This document shows, one piece after another, positions 1-9,796 of a DNA stretch of 64,000 nucleotides. The first letter of the stretch is position 1. Each line of letters opens with the position of its first letter. Both the position numbers and the translations under genes were made by a program. Origin of the DNA: Pyrocephalus nanus. Taxonomy: Eukaryota; Chordata; Aves; Passeriformes; Tyrannidae. The notes beneath the pieces were generated by a model. That model was not told the DNA's origin and did no database searches. It saw nothing but the letters and a program-made list of their open reading frames with translations. The stretch lies in contig CM076277.1 of NCBI GenBank assembly GCA_038380795.1, positions 2,013,501 to 2,077,500 on the forward strand, read 5' to 3'.

Positions 1-1206
1 AGAGGATTCAAAGTGATGAGGCCTGTCTAGAAACTCTTGTCTTGTACTCTTGTTCTGCTCTATACACAGTGACTGTTCCACACAGGATGTGCAGCTGCAC
101 ATCCTGCACCCAAGCCCACCCGAATTGGTGTGTATGGAGCCTGTTGAGGTGTGAGGACAAGAAGTGTAGCATCTGTCATCTCAAGAACAGCCTTCTTGGA
201 AAGAACTGGCTATCTGTAACCCTTGCTGGAGCACCAATCAGACATTACTCGTATAAAGACTTTCCTAAAATGTTGTCTAAAGCAGACCCAATCAATATAT
301 TATGACTGATGCACGACCTGCTTCACAACACACTGAACTGCTTTTGTTCCCAGGCATTAATCTGCAATATCACAACCTGCAAGGGCTGCTAAGTGACACA
401 GCAGTAGGAGCACTATCACCACATTCCCATGACAACTGGAGACTGCCAACTGTTCAGCTCTAGGCTTAGTTTAGCCTTTCAATATCAGCAACAGAAATGT
501 TAAAACCGAATGATACAAAGCTACACATTTGGTCATGCCTATACACAGAACCACACTGACTCCCAGGAAAGAGAATAAAGAGCTCATGTTTTAGAAAGGG
601 AAAGTCAGAACAGTATAACTGTGAGGTTGCAATGCTTTGTCAGAGTCATTTCTAGTTTGTATCGAAGTACAGTGATGAGTCATAACATGTAAAAAAATGT
701 AGAGGAAAGGTTTATGAAGCCAAGGATCACTTATTACAGCTTGTAACCAATAAACCAACTCAAATATATTTATCAGGTATCCACTAACACATATAAAGTT
801 AATAATGTGCAAGTTTAGGCTTAAGGATCAAGTCACTCTCCCCCGGAGAGAGGCTCTTTCCTCGAACCACATTGTCCCATCTGTCCATCTACTGTGATTT
901 AAAGATACAAACAAAGCATTGTCAGAAGAGTTGCTTGATTTCTAGTCACAAAAGACCATTGAGCACTTAATACCTCAAATGCATCCATAGGTACTTGTCA
1001 TAATTTTAGAGGGACCAAACAAAGATTTCCTTGCAAAACTAGGGAGTATAAGAGTAGTTTGATAGATTCGTGTGCTACAAAGTCTTCAATACTTTGTGGC
1101 ATTTAAAAACTCTACAGCTGTCACTTGTTCCTGTGAATCTCAAAACAGGCATACAGTGGGAAGACTACTGGAGCATCCATCCAGGACAGGCAGAACAGCA
1201 CCTTAC
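1..1206. other. ERGIC3 intron 4, no further feature seen
   Basis: This stretch lies downstream of the fourth ERGIC3 exon in transcript direction. It is moderately AT-rich. I found no open frame with ERGIC3-like sequence, no recognisable repeat and no RNA gene, and I read it as intron. Confidence 0.6.
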
Positions 1207-2137
1207 CATGTCTCTCCGCCTCTGGTGTCACCCGATTGCCAGCTTTATCCAAACGCTGTTTAAACAGATTGTGCTCGACATCCAGCTGCTGCTCTCCCGC
1301 TACGTCCATGGCATCGATGCTCAGATCTGAAACCAACGAGCAAGGAAAGTGGTCTATAAATACACCTTTGTTATGGGCTCATCTAGCCTCTTAAGCCCTT
1401 GCCGAGGATGAAAATCATTCTCAGTTTTCACAACTCTGACTCACAAGCACAAGGCATATGTGGAAAAATAACATCTAGATTAATCTTCAGTTTATCTCCC
1501 CTTGATTTGTCAACGTACAATTCCGGATGAACCTGGGAACAAAGAAAAAACAGAGAGTCCCATTTCACTTGGAAGCAAATCAAAGGGCCCCTTTCCCTCG
1601 AATGCTCCGGGTCAAAAGCTGATTTTTAAGACGGGGTATTTACCAGACACCTGAGCTGCTGCCGCCCACACGGCAGCTCAGCGCTTGCCACTTGCAGTGG
1701 CGTTAAAAAAGGGAATAACTGGAAGACATCTGAACGTGGGGAAGGGCAGGGGGTCCCGCTCTCGCAGCCCCTTCCTGGCCGGGCAGGGGGTGCTGCTCGC
1801 AGGCGGCGCTGCCAGCGCTGCCCTGCCGGGCAGGCCAGCCCATCCCCGGGGCAGCACCGCGAACCGCGCCGCCAAAGCCGCCCTGCGCCGGCACTCACCT
1901 CCTTGGTGAGGTAGTACTGCAGCTCCGAGAAGAAAAGCAGCACCATGATGAGCCCGCTGACAGCCGTCACTGCCGGGGAGAGGAGAACCGCCGTCAGCGC
2001 CGCCGCCCGCCCGCCAGGGCCCCCCGGCCGCCCGCAGCCCCTCGCTCACCCAGCGCTCCCCCGCACGTCTTCACCCGAAAGTCTTCCAGCGTCTTGGGGA
2101 AGGCGTCGAAGCGCTTCAGCCGCCACAGCGAGTCCAT
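1207..2137 (-). CDS. ERGIC3: ERGIC3, first four coding exons (partial, continues beyond left edge)
   Basis: Endoplasmic reticulum-Golgi intermediate compartment protein 3, a membrane protein cycling between ER and Golgi in COPII/COPI traffic. Coding exons on the minus strand: 2050-2137 (start ATG at 2137, protein [20 protein letters not shown]...), 1899-1969, 1445-1532 and 1207-1326. All junctions are GT-AG and the phases join without a break, giving 122 codons plus one base. The product reads a short cytosolic N-terminus, the motif [10 protein letters not shown], one membrane segment around residues 30-50 ([17 protein letters not shown]), then lumenal sequence with [29 protein letters not shown] and [18 protein letters not shown]. 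This matches the N-terminal ERGIC/Erv41-46 domain closely. The family is about 383 residues, so about two thirds is missing. The next exon should follow the donor at 1206, but I could not find it in 1-1200, so it probably lies outside the window. The start sits in a CpG-rich region. Confidence 0.97.
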
Positions 2138-2450
2138 AACGCTGCGCGGCCCGGAACAGAACGGCCCTTCCGGGGCCGGGCTCGCCCCCGGCCCGCCCCT
2201 GGCGGAGAGCGGCTCGGCCCGCCCGGGACACACGGCCCTCCCTGGGGGGAGAGCGGCTCGGCCCGCCCGGGACACCCGGCCCGCCCTTGGGGGAGAGCGG
2301 CTCGGCCCGCCCGGGACACCCGGCCCGCCCTTGGGGGAGAGCGGCTCGGCCCGCCCGGGACACACGGCCCGCCCTTGGGGGAGAGCGGCTCGGCCCGCCC
2401 GGGACACCCGGCCCTCCCGGGACACCCGGCCCGCACCGGCCTGCTAGGCC
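1740..2450 (-). promoter_or_regulatory. CpG-rich promoter region of ERGIC3
   Basis: Base composition jumps to very GC-rich with many CpG dinucleotides across ERGIC3 exons 1-2 and the sequence upstream of the ATG at 2137. No TATA box is seen just upstream. This is the usual form of a housekeeping CpG-island promoter; the transcription start itself is inferred, not seen. Confidence 0.7.
2204..2425. repeat. 44-bp GC-rich minisatellite, five copies
   Basis: The unit starting ggagagcggctcggcccgcc begins at 2204, 2248, 2292, 2336 and 2380, an exact 44-bp spacing. The last copy is shortened after the cccgggacac motif. The array lies 67 bp upstream of the ERGIC3 start codon in transcript direction, so it probably sits in the promoter or 5' UTR. 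It produces long but meaningless open frames on both strands. Confidence 0.95.
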
Positions 2451-3060
2451 TGGGGGCGGCTCTGAGGCCTTTTGGGGAGCAGCCCAGCTGTGCCCTGGGC
2501 CGGCTGTCGCGGTAACACCGCGGAAAGCAGAGCGTCCCGATAGTTTTGGAGGGAAAAAGAGAAGGAAAGGGAAAAGGGAAGGGAAAAAGAAGAGAGAGAA
2601 AAGACAAGGGGGGACAGGGAAAGCAAACGTCTCCCCTTAATTCTCTCTCCCAGTTTGGATCCCTGGCGTGCTCTCTCCGCCTCTTTGTTCCATAACACCT
2701 CAGATTCCCGTTTCTCATCACAGGGAACACCGATGCCCTCAAGAGGGGAAATACAACAGCTCAGAATAGCCTCAATAGACCAGGGAAAAACAAGTCTAAT
2801 CTTTTCCTGAATAAACCTTTTATTGCTAGATATTAAACCCCTCATCTCTAAGAGATGTTTTGAAATGCAAACACAGCATTTCCCACAGCCCAACATAACC
2901 CCTGAGTGGGAAGGGCACAAGACAGGAGCCCCACGATGCTGCAGAGGCTCCTCCACAGGAAATCAGTGCTCAGGGGCTGCTCCAATTCTGTCTCTGCCTC
3001 CAGAGCAGCAGCTCGGGCTCCCTGCACGCAACTGCTGAGGAACTGCACAGGTTTTCCCCT
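2440..3060 (-). pseudogene. Decayed duplicate of the CEP250 3' end and its downstream flank
   Basis: Three collinear blocks match the true CEP250 tail region. 2990-3055 resembles 19200-19262 inside the last CEP250 exon (minus-strand reading ARAAALEAETELEQPL against REPRAAVLEAETQKLDQSL). 2660-2760 resembles 18470-18580, including the shared string agaggggaaat. 2480-2530 resembles 18065-18120, including gagctgtgccctgggccggctgt. A purine-rich stretch lies between the last two in both places. Even the TTTATT (minus-strand polyadenylation signal) is kept at 2819-2824. The exon copy has lost most of its length and the frame is not maintained. I read it as a relic of a duplication that now brackets the acidic-peptide array with CEP250-tail sequence on both sides. 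Confidence 0.75.
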
Positions 3061-3329
3061 CCCTTCAGGATTGGCAGGGCGATGGGCTTTGATGGGCCAT
3101 GCCACGAGCCTCCAACATCTCCAACATCTCCAACAGCCCAGGCCAGACGTGCAGAGTTCCTGGAAGGGCTCAGCATATGGGTAACTGATGCCTTTGGCAA
3201 ATCTCAGTCCCAGCACAGAGCTCTGGTGAAATGCTATTAACACAGAGATGAGACAGCCACAGAAACTGTCACGATTGTGGGGCACTACCAGCTAACATTC
3301 TGGGGTGGGATCTGTTAAAGGGGCAGGCC

Positions 3330-4440
3330 TGGACAGATGCCAGAGGGAGAGAATGGGTGTTTGGTCTCCCATCTCTCTCTGTCCCTCTGTTGCAAACTGC
3401 TCCAGGTCTGCCTCCCTCTAAAATAACAAAGGTGAAACCCTACCTGCTCCCTTTAGCAGCACGGGAAGGAATTGCTCCAGTAATTGCAGAATTACAGGAG
3501 CAAGGGGTAGTCATGCCCATGCACTCACCATATAATTCTCCTGTATGGCCTGTCCATAAACCTAATGGAAATCAAAGGCTTACAGTAGATTATCGACGTC
3601 TCAACTCCAGCAGTGGCCCCCCCATAGCTGCTGTTCCTAACACAGCTGAGTTGATTGCTACAATTCAGGAGCAGGCCCATACAATCCTTGCAACTACTGA
3701 TGTCAAAGATACGTTTTTCACGGTTCCCTTGCAGGAGGCAGACCGAGATCATTTTGCTTTGAGCTGGGAGGGTGCTCAGTGTGCCTTTACTTATCTACCT
3801 GAAGGATACTGACACTCCCCTACCCTGGCCATCGTGCACTCACACAGCAGTTGGCTCAGATTACTCCTGAAGAAGAGACTAAGGTATATCAGTACACTGA
3901 TGATATATTGATTGGCGGCTCTGATGTCACGACAGTGAGCCAGACTCAGGAAAATATTATCCCTCACTTAGACAGTCCAGGACTTCAAATTCCCACAGAA
4001 AAGGTACAGTTTGCTTCAGCAAAAAGGGAGGACCCCCAGAGCCACAAAGTGGAGAGACCAGAGGGGGGAACTCCTGTGGCAGGGGGTGGGTTTGGCTGAA
4101 TCTTGGTGTTTTGGAGGTTTTCATGGACACAAGTTGCCCGGTGACTTCTTGAGATGGACCTGGGCAGCAGGGCCCCCCAAGCCAATGTGCTCACACCTTG
4201 TTTTTCCTCCCCAAACCAGGGTTTCTCCTTCCTGAACCTTGGTTGGATGGAGGAGGAGGCTGCTGTGTTGTCTTTCCCTTCGCTTTTGCACACACAAGCT
4301 TTCACTTTACTTTCACTTTAAATGAACTGCCTTATCCCAACCCACGAGTTGTTTTCCACCTTACTCTCTCCCCTGTCCTGCTGGGAAGGGCAGTGACAGA
4401 GCGGCTTGGGTGTCCAGCCAAGGTCAACCCACCACAACAT
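3330..4440 (+). mobile_element. Broken endogenous retrovirus: RT fragment plus LTR 3' end
   Basis: The frame at 3357-3812 reads the fingers/palm part of a retroviral reverse transcriptase (motifs SPYNSPVWPVHKPNG, LTVDYRRLN, TTDVKDTFF). It meets a stop right after LPEGY. The RT reading continues in another frame at about 3841-4010, where the catalytic motif appears as Tyr-Thr-Asp-Asp. After about 4030 the coding match is lost. 4300-4440 looks like the 3' end of an avian LTR (ctgccttatcccaacccacg and a terminal ccaccacaaca). Class III (ERV-L-like) is my best guess from the LTVDYRRLN and AAVP spacing. The element is truncated at both ends, frameshifted and dead. Confidence 0.85.
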
Positions 4441-4760
4441 AAATAGCCAGGAGACAGAGGAGCTAACTAGAAAAAAATAAAGTTTGATTTAAATAAAACA
4501 GCGCAGGGTAAATCCAATCCCACTGACTTCTACAAAATCACTGGCCAGCTGTTTTGCTGGTGTAACATCAAGTGTGAAGTCAGACAAGCTCCAAACATGT
4601 TGAGACATTGGGTTTACAGCCTCTTATTGATGACTGTGTTCAGAGGGCATCTTCAAAGGCACTTGATGCTGGCAGTGTCTTGCCTGCAGCAAGGAGCAGC
4701 ACCTGGAAGATCATCTATCCCTCAGACTTTATTGCCTATAGGAGCAACTAACCACCTCAG
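4441..4760. other. Unassigned spacer between ERV and array
   Basis: There are no convincing open frames. It contains AATAAA-like strings at 4478 and 4493 and no repeat I recognise. From about 4760 the sequence matches the ERV-derived block of the array units. Confidence 0.4.
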
Positions 4761-4761
4761 G

Positions 4762-5100
4762 GGTCTCAGCTTTAAGTCTTTTCCCTGCTAGAGAGATACA
4801 GGGGGGTCCCTGGGCCTCTCCTCCCTCCTGCTACACTGACCTTGGAGTCTACATTGCTCCCTCATGTTCTCCTTTGCTCTCCTCTGGGCTGGAATTTCAT
4901 CTACAACACCAACCTTCTCTTCCTCGGTTCTTAAATGTGTTATCCCAGAAGCCAACACCATTGACTAGGAGTAGGAAATGTATCCTGGAGCTGCCTATCA
5001 TTGGCTTTTTCACAGAACAGCAGAAGCTTCTGGTAGCTTCTAACTGAAATCATCTCTATGGCCCCCTGTTACCAAAACTTCCGCCACTTGAACCATGAGA
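4762..5100 (+). mobile_element. ERV-derived block, unit A copy (shortened)
   Basis: It matches the 3' half of the block at 8790-9115, with shared strings such as ttcttaaatgtgttatc, ctatcattggctttttca and ccccctgttaccaaaactt. This resembles the end of an avian ERV-L-type internal/LTR sequence. The first 400 bp of the block found in the later units are absent here. Confidence 0.6.
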
Positions 5101-5104
5101 GGGT

Positions 5105-5495
5105 TGGTGAGGAGGGAGAAGAGAAGGCCCCGGGGAGGCCTCAGTGCGGCCGGGCAGGAGCTGAAGGGGCCCAGAGGAAAGCGGGGACAGAGTGTTCAGC
5201 AGGGCCTGTGGGGAGAGGACGAGGGGGGATGGCTTTACACTCGATGAGGACCATTTAGAGTCAACCTGCTTTAGGAAGATGGTTTTTTGCATTGAGGGTG
5301 TTGAAGCTCTGGCAGGGGCTGTGCAGAGAGGCTGTGGATGCCCCATCCCTGAGAACTTTCAAGGCCTACTTAGACAGGGCCTGAGCCACCGGGATTGGTG
5401 GAAGGCTGGTCAAGTAGGGACAAGATGATTTTTTGGGTCCCTCTCAAGCTAAACCATTCAAGGATTCCATCATTCCATGATCCACATCACCCACT
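5105..5495 (+). mobile_element. CR1 LINE 3' end, unit A
   Basis: It contains the CR1 landmarks ggctgtgcagagaggctgtggatgccccatccctg and the terminal attccatcattccatgat. It is truncated at the 5' side, as is usual for CR1. Confidence 0.85.
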
Positions 5496-5718
5496 GTGGA
5501 GTGTCCCTGGACCTCCTGTGACATCAGAGCTGCCAGAGCTGTGCCCGTGTTCCATGTGGAACTGCCAGTGCCTGGTGACGAGCACAACGCAGCCATTCCC
5601 CTGCTGCCAGTGAAGGGTCAGCAGCTCCCAGAGCACCCTCGTCAGGTGACCCCTGAGAGACCCATCAGTCCTGGACTCTCCCTGCTGTCTGGAGCTCAGC
5701 ATCAATAATCCCAGCAGG

Positions 5719-6026
5719 ATGTGCACCCTCCTCCCAGTGAAGGTACAGTGCCATTCCAGGGAGCTGGGAACCCTCAACCACCTGGGATGGCAGCTGCTGT
5801 GGGAATAGTGTGTGATAGGGACTTGTATCTGAGGTTGTGCTCCCTGCTGCAGGGTCGGAGAGACACCATGGAAGACATGGAGGTGGACTATGTGGTGGAC
5901 ATGGATGAGTTGATGGAAGTGGATTTGGAAGAGCCTGTGGAGAAGATGGAAGTTGATTTGGTGGAGGACATCGAGGACATGGACATCGATGAAGAGGATG
6001 AGGAGGAGGCCATGGTGCTGGGCTGA
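5719..6026 (+). CDS. Acidic microprotein, unit A (predicted, two exons)
   Basis: I do not recognise this protein. The model joins a micro-exon 5719-5742 (MCTLLPVK) through a 110-nt GT-AG intron (gtacag to ctgcag) to exon 5853-6026, 65 residues in all. The second exon encodes a chain of Glu/Asp with Met and Val in an M-E-V-D rhythm (MEDMEVDYVVDMDELMEVD) and ends DIDEEDEEEAMVLG before TGA. An internal ATG at 5868 has an ideal Kozak context (acaccatgg) and is an alternative start. This is one of the more diverged copies, with many Glu/Asp swaps relative to F, yet the frame is open. There is no signal peptide or membrane segment. Candidate 3' UTR elements follow at 6205-6561, with AATAAA at 6535, 6550 and 6556. 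A chaperone-like or basic-protein-binding role would be a guess from charge alone. The strand could be questioned (see findings). Confidence 0.5.
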
Positions 6027-6204
6027 GGAGAGTCCCCCAGCAGCAGGACAGGCATGTCCTGGCCATGCCCTGGCCATGCCCATCCCCAGCCGGGCTCAGG
6101 CCTGGCGCCAGAGTCCCGCTGTGCCCAGCGTGTGCCAGGCTGGGGGCACAGGGAACACCCAGCAGGGCCCGACTGCACTGACCGTGCCCTTGCTTTTCTT
6201 ACAG

Positions 6205-6561
6205 CACTGACGGACACGCTGGACATTGAATTGTACATATGTTTTTCATGATTTTTTCCTGTTTTTGTACATACATTTTATATTTTTCATAGTTTAGGAA
6301 AAAAGTTTTATAAAGAAGATAGTTGTTTTATTAAGGAATAAGTCTTTTATGAAGAAGGTAGTTTTTTATTTAAGAAGATACTTTTTTAATAAGATAATTT
6401 TTATTAAGAAGATAGGTTTTCTTAAGAAGATAGTTTTTTATAGGAAGATTTTTTTATTAAGAAGATAGTTTTTATAAGAAGATTATTGTTATTAAGAAGA
6501 CTATTGTTTTTATAAAGAAGAATACTGTTTTGAAAATAAAAATTTTTATAATAAAAATAAA
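6205..6561 (+). promoter_or_regulatory. Candidate 3' UTR of unit A with Pumilio-type sites and AAGAAGATA tract
   Basis: It follows a strong acceptor (ttgcttttcttacag ending at 6204). TGTACATA occurs at 6232-6239 and 6266-6273, matching the UGUANAUA Pumilio consensus. From about 6300 the sequence is a degenerate repetition of tttttattaagaagatagt. AATAAA signals lie at 6535-6540, 6550-6555 and 6556-6561. Confidence 0.5.
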
Positions 6562-6689
6562 TTCCCTATCTATGTCTTATATCTTGGTGTTTTGTTGTCC
6601 TTGTCTAAGACATCTCCCAGGTGATCATTGTTATCCAGGCCCACAGAATGTGCCCTCTCAGCCCAGACACCCCCCGTGTCCTGGGCTCA

Positions 6690-7275
6690 TCCCCAGCCCT
6701 GGGGGCAGCAGGGCAGGGGGAGGTTCTGCCGCTCTGCTCCGCTCTCAGCACACCCCACCTGCAGTGCGGCCTCCAGCTCTGGGGTCCCCCACACAACAAG
6801 GCCAGGGAACTGTTGGGGCAAGGCCTGAGGAGGCCACCAAGGTGCTGAGGGCACTGGAGCAGCTCCCCTCTGCAGACAGGCTGGGAAAGTTGGGGCTGTC
6901 CAGCCTGGAGAAGAGAAGGTTGTGTGGAGACCTCGGAGAAACTTCCCGTGTGTGAAGGGGCCTGCAAGGAAGCCGGAGGGGGACTCTTGGTCAGGAACTG
7001 CAGTGACAGGACAAGGGGGAATGGGCTCAAACTGACAGAGAGAAGGGTTAGATTTGATGTTGGGGCTATATTGTTTCCTGTGAGGGTGGTGAGGCCCTGG
7101 CAGGGGCTGTGCAGAGAGGCTGTGGATGCCCCATCCCTGGGAACATTCAAGGCCACCTTGGGGGAGGCCCCGAGCAACCGGGTCTGGTGGGAGACTGGTC
7201 AGGTTGGACAAGATGATCTTTAGGGTCCCTCCCAGGCCAAACCATTCAAGGACTCCATCATTCCATGATCCCCAT
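6690..7275 (+). mobile_element. CR1 LINE 3' end, unit B (longer copy)
   Basis: It includes more upstream CR1 sequence than the other units (ctgcagtgcggcctccagctctggggtcccc, then aggccaccaaggtgctgagggc and cagcctggagaagagaagg). It ends at the attccatgat terminus near 7270. The 3' part is collinear with the CR1 in the other units. Confidence 0.85.
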
Positions 7276-7549
7276 CCCACCCTGTGGACTGATCCCACAG
7301 CTCCTGTGACATCAGAGCTGCCAGAGCTGTGCCCGTGTTCCATGTGGAACTGCCAGTGCCCAGCAACGAGCACAACGCAGCCATTGCCCTGCTGATAGCG
7401 AAGGGTCAGCAGCTCCCAGAGCACCCTCTGCCCTGACCAACGTTTTTGGAAGAGGACCCTTCACCCTGCTCCCTGTGGAGTGTCCCCATCTGCTCCTGGC
7501 AACATCCATCGGTCCTGAGTCTGCCTGCAGTTTGATCCATCCCAGCAGG

Positions 7550-7860
7550 ATGTGCAGCCTCCTCCCAGTGAAGGTACAGTGCCATTCCATGGAGTTGGGC
7601 ACCCAAGGACTGCCCAGGAGGGCAGGAGCTCTGTGGGGATGGTGTGGGACAGAGACCCCTCTCTGAGGTTGTGCTCCCTGCTGCAGACTGGGACAGACAC
7701 CGAGGAAGCCATGGATGTGGACATGGATGGAGATCTTGAAGAGAGCATGGAGGTTGACGTGGAAGAGAATGTGGAGGAGATGGAGGTGGACATAAAAGAA
7801 GATGAAGAGATGGAAGTGGAAGAGGACGGTGAAAGGGAGGAGGCCATGGTGCTGGGCTGA
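7550..7860 (+). CDS. Acidic microprotein, unit B (predicted, two exons)
   Basis: Same architecture as unit A. The micro-exon 7550-7573 encodes MCSLLPVK, a 113-nt GT-AG intron follows, and exon 7687-7860 encodes 57 acidic residues beginning TGTDTEEAMDVDMDGDLEES and ending REEAMVLG. The total is 65 residues. The internal ATG in gaagccatgg is a perfect Kozak match and could start a shorter product. Units B, C and D differ from A, E and F by a distinct middle part (ENVEEMEVDIKEDEEMEVEE), so the family has two subtypes. UGUANAUA sites follow at 8072, 8106 and 8304. Function unknown. Confidence 0.5.
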
Positions 7861-8038
7861 GGAGAGTCCCCCAGCAGCAGGACAGGCACGTCCTGGCCAT
7901 GCCCTGGCCATGCCCATCCCCAGCCGGGCTCAGGCCTGGCGCCAGAGTCCCGCTGTGCCCAGCGTGTGCCAGGCTGGGGGCACAGGGAACACCCAGCAGG
8001 GCCCGACTGCACTGACCGTGCCCTTGCTTTTCTTATAG

Positions 8039-8360
8039 GACTGACGGACACGCCGGACACAGAATTACTTTTGTACATATTTTTTAGACATTGCTGTTGT
8101 TTTTCTGTAAATATGTTTTGTAATTAGTTAGTTTTATCAAAAGAATGTTTTAATGAGAAGAAAAGGGTTTTTTTTAATTTTTTTTGAAGAAATTAAATAT
8201 ATTTAGTAAGAAGAAAGGTTTTCTCTTATTAAGATTCCCATTTTTGCAAAGAAGATAGGTTTTTTTTTTATGAAGATTGTTGTTTTCATAAAGATTCTTT
8301 TAATGTAAATACATTCTGTTAAAATGTTTTCCCTGTTGGTGTATTGTTGTCCTTCTGTAA
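8039..8360 (+). promoter_or_regulatory. Candidate 3' UTR of unit B
   Basis: It lies downstream of the acceptor cttatag at 8038. Three UGUANAUA matches are TGTACATA 8072-8079, TGTAAATA 8106-8113 and TGTAAATA 8304-8311. The AAGAAGATA repetition is more degenerate than in A, E or F. ATTAAA at about 8194 is the best polyadenylation signal. Confidence 0.45.
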
Positions 8361-8364
8361 CTGT

Positions 8365-9115
8365 GTTGTGTGGGGGTGCTGGCAAGGGGACAACTTGCTT
8401 CACCATGGTCATCACCACAGTTAGAGGGGGCAATGGCTTTGAGTCCTTCCCGTTTCCTGTGGGGTCCCTTCCCACGGGACACAGTCCTCAATAGATCTCT
8501 CTGGTGTGGGTCCATCCCACGGGCCACAGTTCTTCCATAATCTGCTGTCCCTTGGGTCACAAATGAGCTGCACCAGCGTAAATCTCCCACAGGGCCACAA
8601 TTCCTTCCCAGGACAACTTGCTCCAGAGTAGGTTTCTCTCTCCATGGGCTACAGGTTTCCAGCAAGACTCTGTTTCATCTTAGGCCTCCCAGGGGGTCTC
8701 AGCCTCCTCATCCATCCACCTGCTCCAGTGTAGGCTCCTCCAGGAGCTGCAGGGGGTTCTCCTCACCCCAATGATCTTCCATAGGTGGCAGGGGTCTCAG
8801 CTTTACCTCTTTTCCCTGCTGGAGAGGGACAGGGGGGGCCCTGGGCCTCTCCTCCCTCCTCCTGCTACACTGACCTTGGAGTCTACATTGCTCTCTCATG
8901 TTCTCCTTTGCTCTCCTCTGGGCTGGAATTTCTTCTGCAACACCAACCTTGTCTTCCTCAGTTCTTAAATGTGTTATCTCAGAAGCCAACACCATTGACT
9001 AGGAGTAGGAAATGTATCCTGGAGCTGCCTATCATTGGCTTTTTCATGGAAGAGCAGAAGCTTCTGGTAGCTTCTAACTGAAATCATCTCCATGGCCCCC
9101 TGTTACCAAAACTTC
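8365..9115 (+). mobile_element. ERV-derived block upstream of unit C
   Basis: It reads like an avian ERV-L-type internal 3' region running into LTR. It has repeated catcccacgggccacag and ctgctccagtgtaggctcctcc phrases, then ctgaccttggagtctacattg, cttaaatgtgttatc and ccctgttaccaaaactt. Near-identical copies precede units D and E. Confidence 0.6.
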
Positions 9116-9129
9116 AGCCACTTGAACCA

Positions 9130-9525
9130 TGAGAGGGTTGGTGAGGAGGGAGAAGAGAAGGCCCCGGGGAGGCCTCAGTGCGGCCGGGCAGGAGCTGAAG
9201 GGGCCCAGAGGAAAGCGGGGACAGAGTGTTCAGCAGGGCCTGTGGGGACAGGACAAGGGGGGATGGCTTTGCACTCAGGGAGGACCATTTAGAGTCAACC
9301 TTATTTAGGAAGATAGTTTTTTGCATTGAGGGTGTTGAAGCCCTGGCAGGGGCTGTGCAGAGAGGCTGTGGATGCCCCATCCCTGGGAACATTCAAGGCC
9401 CACTTGGACAGGGTCCTGAGACACCTGGTCTGGTAGAGGACTGGTCAGGTAGGGACAAGATGATTTTTTGGGTCCCTCTCAAGCTAAACCATTCAAGGAT
9501 TCCATCATTCCATGATCCACATCAC
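9130..9525 (+). mobile_element. CR1 LINE 3' end, unit C
   Basis: Same CR1 3' fragment as in unit A, with gtgcagagaggctgtggatg and the terminal attccatcattccatgat. It abuts the conserved TGACATCA block. Confidence 0.85.
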
Positions 9526-9796
9526 CCACTGTGGAGCATTCCTGGACCTCCTGTGACATCAGAGCTGCCAGAGCTGTGCCCGTGTTCCATGTGGAACTGC
9601 CAGTGCCCGGCGACGAGCACAACGCAGCCATTCCCCTGCTGATAGGGAAGGGTCAGCAGCTCCCAGAGCTCCCTCTGTCCTGACCAACGTTTTTGGAAGA
9701 GGACCCTTCACCCTGCTCCCTGTGGAGTGTCCCCACCTGCTCCCGGCAACATCCGTTGGTCCTGAGTCTGCCTGCAGTTTGATCAATCCCAGCAGG

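Noticed and set aside
1..1206. Search for ERGIC3 exon 5
   Set aside because: No minus-strand frame resembles the expected continuation with an acceptor, so I placed it outside the window.
1994..2742. Open frames of 100-208 codons on both strands through 2000-2740
   Set aside because: They arise from the 44-bp GC-rich repeat lacking stop codons and from the purine tract. Only the ERGIC3 exon inside is real.
5192..5428. Recurrent frames of 70-138 codons in the CR1 blocks of the array (for example 9226-9642)
   Set aside because: They translate CR1 3' untranslated sequence and run across the CR1 boundary. No CR1 protein motif is present.
7461..8078. Ser-rich antisense open frames of 180-205 codons over the acidic exons (also 9783-10325, 12028-12570, 16940-17491)
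   Set aside because: They are the complement of GA-rich coding sequence, are interrupted in unit A at 5888 and altered in unit E, and lack matching splice or polyadenylation signals. I keep the strand question open as a finding but do not annotate them.
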